Source of the DNA: Collinsella aerofaciens
Lineage (GTDB): Bacteria > Actinomycetota > Coriobacteriia > Coriobacteriales > Coriobacteriaceae
DNA length: 29,481 nt
Reading direction: 5' to 3'
Assembly: GCF_019131995.1 (NCBI RefSeq)
Contig: NZ_JAHONA010000029.1
Span: forward strand, 1 to 29,481
This document shows, one piece after another, positions 23,975 through 29,481 of this stretch (position 1 is the stretch's first letter; each line of letters opens with the position of its first letter). The translations under genes were made by a program, and so were the position numbers. The notes below the pieces were generated by a model that was given only the letters and a program-made list of their open reading frames with translations, had not been told where the DNA came from and did not search any database.

Positions 23975-26743
23975 TTGAAGAAGCTGAATATGCGCCATAC
24001 GCCATCTGCAGTCCAGGCGCAAAACGAACTGATCAGGCATCGTGCAGAGGGCCGCATCCAGCATGCGGCAACTATCCCGCTGATGGACGCCATGTCCTGG
24101 GTGGGCTCGAACCTGGGTGGTCTGGACCGCGACGAGGTCGCGCACAGCGAGGCCGATAACGGACGCAACGTGGTCACGCGCGGCAAGAAAAAGTCGCTTG
24201 TCCGCAAGCTCGCGGATGCATTCGTCAATCCCTTTACGGCAATCCTGTTTTTCCTAGCCATTATCTCGGCAACGACGGACATGATATTCCCGGCGTTGTC
24301 GATGATGGGCAACACGCCGGAGGACTTTGACCCGCTGACGGTGATTATCATCACCACGATGGTGGTTCTTTCGGGCACGCTGCGCTATGTCCAGGAAGCG
24401 CGTAGCGGCAATGCGGCCGAAAAGCTGCTCGACATGATCACGACCACCGTGACGGTCACCCGCAAGGATGTCCCCAGGACCGAGATTCCCATCGACGACG
24501 TGGTGGTCGGCGACATCGTGCATCTGTCCGCCGGTGACATGATTCCCGCCGACGTGAGGATTATCGAGGCCAAGGACCTCTTTGTGGGCCAGGCCAGCCT
24601 GACGGGCGAGAGCGAGCCGGTCGAGAAGGTCCCCACGACCTGCACCGAGTCCGATTCGGCCACGTCGTTCGAGAACATTGCCCTCATGGGCAGCAGCGTG
24701 ATATCGGGCAGCGCGACGGCGCTCGTCTTTAGCGTGGGCGAGCAGACCCTGTTTGGTTCCATGGCGTCGAGCCTGTCCGACGACGCTGCGGAGACGAGCT
24801 TTTCCAAGGGCGTCAACAGCGTCTCGTGGGTGCTCATCCGCTTTATGATGGTAATGGTTCCGTTTGTCTTTTTGATCAACGGCGTCACGAAGGGCAATTG
24901 GCTCGATGCCGGCCTGTTCGCCATCAGCATTGCCGTGGGTCTGACGCCCGAGATGCTGCCCATGATCGTTACCACGTGCCTTGCCAAGGGCGCCGTGGCT
25001 ATGAGCAAAAAGCAGACCATCGTTAAGAACCTCAACTCGATTCAAAACTTTGGCGCGATGGACGTGCTGTGCACGGACAAGACTGGCACGCTGACGCAGG
25101 ACCAGGTGGTGCTGGAGTATCACTGGAACATCGATGGCCAGGAGGATTCGCGCGTTCTGCGCCATGCCTACCTCAACAGCTATTTCCAGACGGGCTACAA
25201 GAATCTGATGGATCTGGCGATCATCAAATGCACCGAGGAAGAGGAGCAAAACGACCCGAGTCTCACCGACCTTTCCGAGGCCTATGTGAAGGTCGACGAG
25301 GTGCCGTTTGACTTTACGCGCCGTCGCCTTACCACCGTGGTGCGCGATCGAAGCGGCAAAACCCAGATGGTCACCAAGGGTGCAGTCGAGGAGATGCTGT
25401 CGGTGTGCTCGCATGCCGAGATTGACGGCGGCGTTCACGTGCTGGACGACGAGGTGCGCGAGCGCATTTTGGCAACGGTCGCCGACCTTAACGACGACGG
25501 CTTCCGCGTGTTGGCAATCGCTCAAAAGTCCAACCCGTCGCCTGTCGGTGCCTTTAGCGCCGATGATGAGCGCGACATGGTGCTGATCGGCTACCTGGCG
25601 TTTTTGGATCCGCCCAAAGAGTCCACGGCCGATGCTATCGAGGCGCTGCGCAACCACGGTGTAGCCACCAAGATCTTGACCGGCGACAATGAGAAGGTCA
25701 CGCGCACCATCTGCAAGCAGGTGGGACTCGAGGTCAACAACATGCTGCTCGGCAGCGATATCGCCGCAATGGACGACGCCGAGCTCGCTCGTCGCGCCGA
25801 GGACGTGCAGGTCTTTGCCAAGCTTACGCCCGATCAAAAAGCGCGCGTCGTGTCCGTGCTGCGTGCAAACGGTCATGTGGTGGGCTACATGGGCGACGGC
25901 ATCAACGACGCCTCGGCCATGAAGTCGTCCGACATCGGCATCTCGGTCGATACTGCGGTCGACGTGGCCAAGGAGTCGGCCGATATCATCTTGCTCGAGA
26001 AGGATTTGATGGTGCTCGAGGAGGGCATCATCGAGGGGCGCAAGACCTACGCCAACATGATCAAGTACATCAAGATGACCGCAAGCTCCAACTTCGGCAA
26101 TATGTTCAGCGTGCTTGCCGCATCCGCCCTGCTGCCGTTTTTGCCGATGATGAGCATCCAGCTGATCCTGCTCAACCTGATCTATGACTGCAGCTGCCTG
26201 GCGATTCCCTGGGACAACGTGGACGAGGAGTTCCTGCGCGTGCCGCGTACCTGGGACGCTTCGAGTGTTGGCAGGTTCATGATCTGGATCGGGCCCACCA
26301 GCTCCATCTTCGACTTTATGACCTATATCTTTATGTACTTCGTTTTCTGCCCCCTGTTCGTGAGCCATGGCGTGCTGTTCAACGACCTGGCGAGCGTCTA
26401 CTCGGGCGCCGCGCTGGAGCAGATGCAGCTGGCCTACATCGCGCTGTTCCAGGCTGGATGGTTCGTCGAGTCTATGTGGAGCCAGACGCTGGTCATCCAC
26501 ATGATCCGTACGCCTAAGTTGCCGTTTATCCAGAGCCGTGCCTCGGCTCCGGTGATGCTGCTCACGATGACGGGCATCGCGCTGCTCACGCTGATCCCGT
26601 TTAGCCCGCTTGGCCCCACGCTGGGTCTGGGCGCCCTGCCTGTCGAGTACTTCTTGTTCCTGATTCCGTGCATCTTGCTGTACATGGCGCTGGCGACAAG
26701 CCTTAAGAAGGCCTACGTCAAGCGCTACGGCGAGCTGCTGTAG
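23975..26743 (+). CDS. mgtA: Magnesium-transporting P3B P-type ATPase (MgtA family)
   Basis: This 922-residue protein has the full MgtA layout: a cytosolic N-terminus (1-85), TM1-2 (about 88-140), TGES (210-213), LTPEMLP in the core ion-binding helix, DKTGTLT with phosphorylated D368, the nucleotide domain with FDFTRRR and [16 protein letters not shown] (640-645), and C-terminal helices with [20 protein letters not shown]. Length is close to the usual roughly 900. The family imports Mg2+ into the cytoplasm using ATP. The start is TTG 23975 with GGAG eight bases upstream; ATG 23990 is an alternative. The preceding leader may be structured. A 51-residue membrane peptide follows 30 bases downstream within the same unit. 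Confidence 0.94.
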   Translation: MKKLNMRHTPSAVQAQNELIRHRAEGRIQHAATIPLMDAMSWVGSNLGGLDRDEVAHSEADNGRNVVTRGKKKSLVRKLADAFVNPFTAILFFLAIISATTDMIFPALSMMGNTPEDFDPLTVIIITTMVVLSGTLRYVQEARSGNAAEKLLDMITTTVTVTRKDVPRTEIPIDDVVVGDIVHLSAGDMIPADVRIIEAKDLFVGQASLTGESEPVEKVPTTCTESDSATSFENIALMGSSVISGSATALVFSVGEQTLFGSMASSLSDDAAETSFSKGVNSVSWVLIRFMMVMVPFVFLINGVTKGNWLDAGLFAISIAVGLTPEMLPMIVTTCLAKGAVAMSKKQTIVKNLNSIQNFGAMDVLCTDKTGTLTQDQVVLEYHWNIDGQEDSRVLRHAYLNSYFQTGYKNLMDLAIIKCTEEEEQNDPSLTDLSEAYVKVDEVPFDFTRRRLTTVVRDRSGKTQMVTKGAVEEMLSVCSHAEIDGGVHVLDDEVRERILATVADLNDDGFRVLAIAQKSNPSPVGAFSADDERDMVLIGYLAFLDPPKESTADAIEALRNHGVATKILTGDNEKVTRTICKQVGLEVNNMLLGSDIAAMDDAELARRAEDVQVFAKLTPDQKARVVSVLRANGHVVGYMGDGINDASAMKSSDIGISVDTAVDVAKESADIILLEKDLMVLEEGIIEGRKTYANMIKYIKMTASSNFGNMFSVLAASALLPFLPMMSIQLILLNLIYDCSCLAIPWDNVDEEFLRVPRTWDASSVGRFMIWIGPTSSIFDFMTYIFMYFVFCPLFVSHGVLFNDLASVYSGAALEQMQLAYIALFQAGWFVESMWSQTLVIHMIRTPKLPFIQSRASAPVMLLTMTGIALLTLIPFSPLGPTLGLGALPVEYFLFLIPCILLYMALATSLKKAYVKRYGELL

Positions 26744-26773
26744 TGGGGGATTGATGCAGAAAGGAGCGTTTGC

Positions 26774-26929
26774 ATGAACTGGACGCAGATTTGGATGGAC
26801 TTGTTTGGCACCACGGAGTGGCTCGGCCTTAACATGGGCTTTTGGGTGGCCAACGGCGTGGTGTTGGTGGTTGTCGTGATTATGAACGTTGTCTTTTGGA
26901 GCATGAAACCGCTGCCGAGGGATGAATAA
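26774..26929 (+). CDS. 51-residue Trp-rich membrane peptide linked to MgtA
   Basis: ATG at 26774 has AAAGGAG eight bases upstream and opens a 51-codon frame encoding a short amphipathic start (MNWTQIWMDLFGTTEWLG), one membrane helix (about 22-43, VANGVVLVVVVIMNVVFW) and a basic-then-acidic tail (SMKPLPRDE). It follows the ATPase gene by 30 bases and is closed by a strong terminator, so the two form an operon. Small membrane peptides such as MgtR, MgtS and KdpF stabilise or regulate P-type ATPases in other bacteria; I see no clear sequence match to these, but the position and architecture suggest an accessory or regulatory subunit (inference). Confidence 0.85.
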   Translation: MNWTQIWMDLFGTTEWLGLNMGFWVANGVVLVVVVIMNVVFWSMKPLPRDE

Positions 26930-26931
26930 CA

Positions 26932-26970
26932 AGCGAGGGGGCCGCCTGCCGGGCGACCCCCTCGCTGTTT
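26932..26970 (+). terminator. Rho-independent terminator of the mgtA operon
   Basis: AGCGAGGGGG (26932-26941) pairs with CCCCCTCGCT (26957-26966), followed by GTTT. It lies three bases after the small-peptide stop codon. Confidence 0.88.
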
Positions 26971-26986
26971 ATAAGCACCAGTAAAT

Positions 26987-27168
26987 CGAAGGTGAATGGT
27001 TTCCCGAGAAGTGAACGACCTAATTTGGACCCCTGAAGCACCCACGTTTTTCGACGCTAAAACCGCAGGATTTGAGTGATAAAACCGCAGGAATTGGCCT
27101 TCCCAAAGTGTCGATGCATCGAGGGTCCGATTTCACCCGTTCACTTCGCGGAAAAGCATTCACCTTCG
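26987..27168. repeat. MITE-like element with about 31-bp terminal inverted repeats
   Basis: The left end (26987-27017, starting CGAAGGTGAATGG and ending AGAAGTGAACG) and the reverse complement of 27138-27168 agree at 28 of 31 positions. Weaker complementarity continues inward for another 20 or so bases (GGACCC near 27027 and GGGTCC near 27123). The interior holds a tandem pair of AAAACCGCAGGA-type 12-mers (27059 and 27081). There is no coding potential. It fills most of the gap between the mgtA operon terminator and the dihydrouridine synthase gene. Confidence 0.65.
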
Positions 27169-27253
27169 TTGCGTAAGGCGACGGATGGAAGGGTGATTAT
27201 CGTCAAGCAGCTACCTCTGCCTTGTGAATCATCTGAAGCACAAGGCATAATGC

Positions 27254-27284
27254 ATGTAACAAGGGGGCGGTTCCTTTGTCACAT
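27254..27284. repeat. Second copy of the TGTGACAAAGG palindromic repeat
   Basis: ATGTAACAAGG and CCTTTGTCACAT form imperfect arms around GGGCGGTT. On the minus strand it reads ATGTGACAAAGGAACCGCCC, close to the repeat at 19219-19249. It lies 23 bases before the dihydrouridine synthase ATG, so it would be in that gene's leader or promoter. Confidence 0.6.
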
Positions 27285-27307
27285 CCGTTGATATGAGAGA
27301 AGAGTAG

Positions 27308-28261
27308 ATGATTCTTTCGCTTGCCCCTATGGAGGGGATTACCGGGCATGTGTTCCGTCGCGTGCATGCGGAGTGCTTCGGTGCGCTCGATTGCTATTAC
27401 ACGCCGTTTTTGCCGCCGCCGCGGGTGGGAAACCGCTTTGGCGGCAAGGCGTTTAAGGAAGTCGATCCGGCTAACAACCAAGGGCTCAACGTGGTGCCCC
27501 AGCTCATGTCCAAGAACGCGGACGAGTTTGTGTGGGCGGCACAGGTGCTCGCCGACATGGGCTATCGGGAGGTCAATCTCAACCTGGGTTGCCCTTCGGG
27601 AACGGTTGTCGCTAAGGGCAAGGGCTCGGGTTTCTTGCGCAATCTCGACGAGCTCGAGGTGTTCTTGAGTGATGTGTGCGAGCGGTCGCCGTTGCCGGTA
27701 TCGGTAAAGACCAGGCTGGGGCTGGAGAGCGACGACGAATACGAGCGCGTGCTCGATCTATATTGCCACATGCCGCTGGCAGAGCTGATCGTGCATCCGC
27801 GCGTACAGAAGGACCGCTATACGGGCTCGACGCGCAAAGAGTTTTATGGCGAGACGCTGGAGCGCGCGCCGTTCCCCGTGGCCTATAACGGCGACATTTT
27901 CGATCTTGAGGATATGGACGCACTGGTGGAGGCCTATCCCGGGACACGCCATGTGATGCTGGGGCGTGGCTTGCTTGCGAACCCCGCGCTGGCTCGCATG
28001 GTCAAGGGCGGCCCCACTGCAACGGCTGCTGAGCTGCAGCGTTTCCACGATACGCTGTTTGCGGCCTATGCAGAAGAGATTGGCGGTAATGCGGTCTTTC
28101 GTATGAAGGAGTGGTGGTTCTACGCCAAGTGCGCTTTCGCCGACCCCGCTACCGTTCACAAACTCGTACGTAAGACCAAAAAGGTCGACGAATACCGCGC
28201 CGCCGTCGAGCGCGTCTTTCGCGAGCAGCCACTCGCACCCACAGCCCGCTTCCACGGCTAG
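27308..28261 (+). CDS. tRNA-dihydrouridine synthase (Dus family)
   Basis: This 317-residue FMN enzyme reduces uridine to dihydrouridine in tRNA using NADPH. TIM-barrel landmarks are in order: LAPMEGITGHVFRR (5-18), NLNLGCPSGTVVAKGKGSGF with catalytic C95, K134 in VSVKTRLG, H163 in LIVHPRVQKDRYTG, YNGDIF (FMN phosphate) and VMLGRGLLANP. The length is typical. ATG 27308 has a purine-rich AGAGAAGAG upstream. It is monocistronic, with a palindromic repeat just after its stop. Subfamily (DusA/B/C) is not assigned; bacteria with one Dus usually carry a DusB-type enzyme. Confidence 0.94.
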   Translation: MILSLAPMEGITGHVFRRVHAECFGALDCYYTPFLPPPRVGNRFGGKAFKEVDPANNQGLNVVPQLMSKNADEFVWAAQVLADMGYREVNLNLGCPSGTVVAKGKGSGFLRNLDELEVFLSDVCERSPLPVSVKTRLGLESDDEYERVLDLYCHMPLAELIVHPRVQKDRYTGSTRKEFYGETLERAPFPVAYNGDIFDLEDMDALVEAYPGTRHVMLGRGLLANPALARMVKGGPTATAAELQRFHDTLFAAYAEEIGGNAVFRMKEWWFYAKCAFADPATVHKLVRKTKKVDEYRAAVERVFREQPLAPTARFHG

Positions 28262-28263
28262 CT

Positions 28264-28325
28264 AGTCATTGGCCATTGGGGACGTTCTTTAACGACTAGT
28301 CATTTAAGAACGTCCCCGATGACTA
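28264..28325. repeat. Nested palindromic repeat GGGGACGTTCTT...AAGAACGTCCCC
   Basis: Perfect 12-base arms (28278-28289 and 28306-28317) surround a GACTAGTC centre, and outer arms TAGTCAT (28264-28270) and ATGACTA (28319-28325) also pair. It starts two bases after the dihydrouridine synthase stop, so it may act as a terminator. A degenerate copy is at 29001-29036 and the right half recurs at 29390-29409. Confidence 0.75.
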
Positions 28326-28337
28326 CCCACAAATAGT

Positions 28338-28392
28338 TGTACACCAGCATCCAAAGATGTCGAAAAATGTCGACTTTGGATGCTGGTGTACA
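28338..28392. repeat. Long hairpin repeat, copy 1 (19-bp perfect stem)
   Basis: TGTACACCAGCATCCAAAG (28338-28356) is the exact inverse of 28374-28392. The 17-base loop is ATGTCGA-AAA-ATGTCGA, a direct repeat. It lies between the convergent dihydrouridine synthase and ribbon-helix-helix genes. The whole unit from ATGACTACC (28319) to GTTTGGGTC (28402) recurs at 29401-29481. Confidence 0.85.
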
Positions 28393-28418
28393 TGTTTGGG
28401 TCCGACGGGGGAGCGGGC

Positions 28419-28685
28419 CTAGGCAATCAGTGCATCAAGTGTAATGAGCTCTCTGAGCCGCTCCGTGCGTGTTTGCCCATGGCGTTTGGCTTTTTCGTCA
28501 AACGCCTCAAGAATCGATTCGCCCACACGTGCTGATATAACGACGCTCGGCTCATCGGAGATTGGTGGCCTTCCCAACTTGATGGTGTGACCTTTCGGCC
28601 ACTCATCTTTTTCGTAGGCTTCCGCGGCTTTCTTCAACTCTCCGGGAGCAAACCCCATCATCTTTTCGAGCTGCTTAGCATCCAT
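28419..28685 (-). CDS. Ribbon-helix-helix (CopG/antitoxin-like) DNA-binding protein
   Basis: This 88-residue protein has an N-terminal half MDAKQLEKMMGFAPGELKKA and a linker KLGRPPISDEPSVV. The C-terminal half looks like a ribbon-helix-helix fold: a short strand SVVISARV, then helices ESILEAFDEKAKRHG and TRTERLRELITLDAL. Start ATG 28685 has AGGAGG four bases upstream; an upstream extension to 28760 runs into palindromic promoter sequence. Such proteins are usually antitoxins or autoregulators, but no toxin gene lies on either side. The upstream region has two AT-rich palindromes and a TCGACAT/ATGTCGA palindrome that may be its own operators. Confidence 0.75.
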   Translation of the reverse strand: MDAKQLEKMMGFAPGELKKAAEAYEKDEWPKGHTIKLGRPPISDEPSVVISARVGESILEAFDEKAKRHGQTRTERLRELITLDALIA

Positions 28686-28700
28686 GGCGCCTCCTATCGA

Positions 28701-28760
28701 TCGACATAATGTCGAGCGCCGGTTCTCGGATTCTCTTTTTGTATACAATTTTGTAGACAA
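28701..28760 (-). promoter_or_regulatory. Promoter/operator region of the ribbon-helix-helix gene
   Basis: A perfect palindrome TCGACATAATGTCGA lies at 28701-28715. Two tandem palindromes, TTGTATACAA (28739-28748) and TTGTAGACAA (28751-28760), lie about 55-75 bases before the ATG. On the minus strand TTGTCT (28760-28755) could be a -35. The arrangement fits autorepression by a ribbon-helix-helix dimer pair. Confidence 0.45.
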
Positions 28761-28961
28761 AAATACAAGCAGTTCATCGGGCTAATTAGCTTGTTTTGAC
28801 CTGCCTGTTCGATAGGAAATGAGCATTGACGGCTTCGATACTCCTTTGCTTTTCAGCTTGGAATTTGGATGCTCATTGAACTTCCGGAGGGGAGCCCTTT
28901 ATTAAGCTATTGAGATTCTGGGCAGGAGCTCTCACTGGTCTTCGGTAATGGGGCCAGCTTA

Positions 28962-28986
28962 ATTCGCGACACAGTGTGTCGCGAAT
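28962..28986. repeat. Perfect 25-bp palindrome ATTCGCGACACA-G-TGTGTCGCGAAT
   Basis: Twelve-base arms match perfectly around a single G. No gene is adjacent. It is a separate repeat type from its neighbours and could be a protein-binding site or a dispersed palindromic unit. The rest of 28761-29082 shows no gene. Confidence 0.8.
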
Positions 28987-29000
28987 GGGAGTAGTCGTTA

Positions 29001-29036
29001 GGTGTCCTTCAATGGCTACTCATATAAGAACGTTCA
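29001..29036. repeat. Degenerate copy of the GACGTTCTT...AAGAACGT palindrome
   Basis: Aligned without gaps to 28281-28316, about 26 of 35 bases agree, including CAT-TAAGAACGT. The left arm has lost pairing with the right arm. Confidence 0.5.
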
Positions 29037-29082
29037 AGTGTCGGATTTTGTCATTTAGTGTCGCTCTCAGCGACTATTCTGG

Positions 29083-29323
29083 AGGGTCGTGGTCAAAAAA
29101 GGGCAAATATGAGTACTGTTGCCATTATGGTTGCATTTATTTGCTATAAATTGTAGCTCCTGATGAGATTTGTTCCCATTAAGAGCTACTTGTATTGAAC
29201 ATATGAGGAGAAATAACGTCGTCTGCGGACGAGTGGAACGTTGAATAGTTCCTGAAGTGATCAAAATCGCTGCTACTAAACAGGTAGCAGTACTCATATT
29301 TGCTCTTTTTTGACCACAGCCCT
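29083..29323. mobile_element. MITE-like 241-bp element with 30-bp terminal inverted repeats
   Basis: GTGGTCAAAAAAGGGCAAAT and on to 29118 (left arm 29089-29118) matches the reverse complement of 29288-29317 at 29 of 30 positions. The outer bases AGGGTC and the inverse of CAGCCCT extend the similarity to 29083 and 29323. The interior (about 170 bases, AT-rich relative to the genes) has a small GTAGCTC/GAGCTAC inverted repeat and no credible gene. No target-site duplication was identified with certainty. Confidence 0.6.
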
Positions 29324-29400
29324 CTCGGAAACCTTTCCAGAGGCGTCAAACAGCCATAATCCAAAGGTCTCCTCAAACAATTAGCCGGCCAAGAGCGTCC

Positions 29401-29481
29401 ATGACTACCAAAAAGCTGTACGCCAGCATCCAAAGATGTCGAAAAATGTCGACTTTGGATGCTGGTGTACATGTTTGGGTC
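29401..29481. repeat. Long hairpin repeat, copy 2, running to the window end
   Basis: From ATGACTACC to GTTTGGGTC this repeats 28319-28402 with small differences near the left end. The stem arms are 29417-29435 and 29453-29471; the left arm has one change (A to G), leaving a G-T wobble. The loop ATGTCGAAAAATGTCGA is identical to copy 1. The repeat may continue past the window. Confidence 0.85.

Noticed and set aside
24254..26932. 892-codon open frame antisense to mgtA
   Set aside because: It is a long stop-free frame caused by GC-rich third positions. Its product is His/Arg/Gln-rich with no domains, while the plus strand encodes a complete MgtA with all motifs.
27076..27291. 71-codon plus-strand frame before the dihydrouridine synthase gene
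   Set aside because: It runs through the MITE-like element and a palindrome, has no ribosome site and the product looks random.
28404..29082. Toxin gene partnering the ribbon-helix-helix protein
   Set aside because: No frame on either strand has a ribosome site plus toxin-like sequence in the flanks.
29067..29472. Minus-strand frames of 76 and 97 codons at the window end
   Set aside because: They overlap the inverted repeats and hairpin, lack ribosome sites and show no protein-like pattern.
28338..29481. CRISPR array
   Set aside because: The hairpin unit has only two copies 1.1 kb apart and with large palindromic stems; there is no regular repeat-spacer pattern and no cas gene.

Overview
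The window looks like a chromosomal segment of a Coriobacteriia gut actinobacterium, most likely Collinsella or a close relative. This is inferred from the GC-rich codon use, the NapH-like ferredoxin/TlpA/CXXC redox triad, very long MacB-like transporters, a LAxTG-anchored surface protein and many short palindromic intergenic repeats. No rRNA, tRNA, CRISPR array or transposase gene was seen.

Layout. 115-4567 (minus): a divergent type IIA topoisomerase pair, subunit B then subunit A, with a terminator downstream. 5035-6051 (plus): a lipoprotein with its own terminator. 6164-13581 (minus): a 1455-residue Tat-signal, sortase-anchored surface protein; a LuxR-type regulator with a helical N-terminal domain; and a histidine kinase/response regulator pair. 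13669-15714 (plus, divergent from the two-component system): a redox operon of a 49-residue CXXC membrane peptide, a polytopic 4Fe-4S membrane protein and a TlpA-like lipoprotein, ending in a strong terminator. 15968-19219: a 1083-residue ABC ATPase/permease fusion. 19278-20411 (minus): a three-helix membrane protein with a decayed partial duplicate just upstream. 20768-26929 (plus): two P3B (MgtA-like) P-type ATPases. The first is shortened and is followed by a receiver-less OmpR-type winged-helix protein. The second is full length, has a structured leader and is followed by a 51-residue membrane peptide. 27308-28261: a tRNA-dihydrouridine synthase. 28419-28685 (minus): an orphan ribbon-helix-helix protein. 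The last 800 bases hold no convincing gene but are packed with palindromes, a MITE-like element with 30-bp inverted ends and a hairpin unit present in two copies.

How the parts may work together (inference): the redox operon probably moves electrons from cytoplasmic iron-sulfur donors across the membrane to extracytoplasmic thiols, and the divergent two-component system is a candidate regulator. The two P3B ATPases, the winged-helix protein and the small membrane peptide form a Mg2+ (or related cation) uptake locus with transcriptional and possibly peptide-level control. The LuxR protein is the obvious candidate regulator of the giant surface protein. The least described items are the small membrane peptides, the leader before the second ATPase, the REC-less regulator and the families of palindromic repeats.
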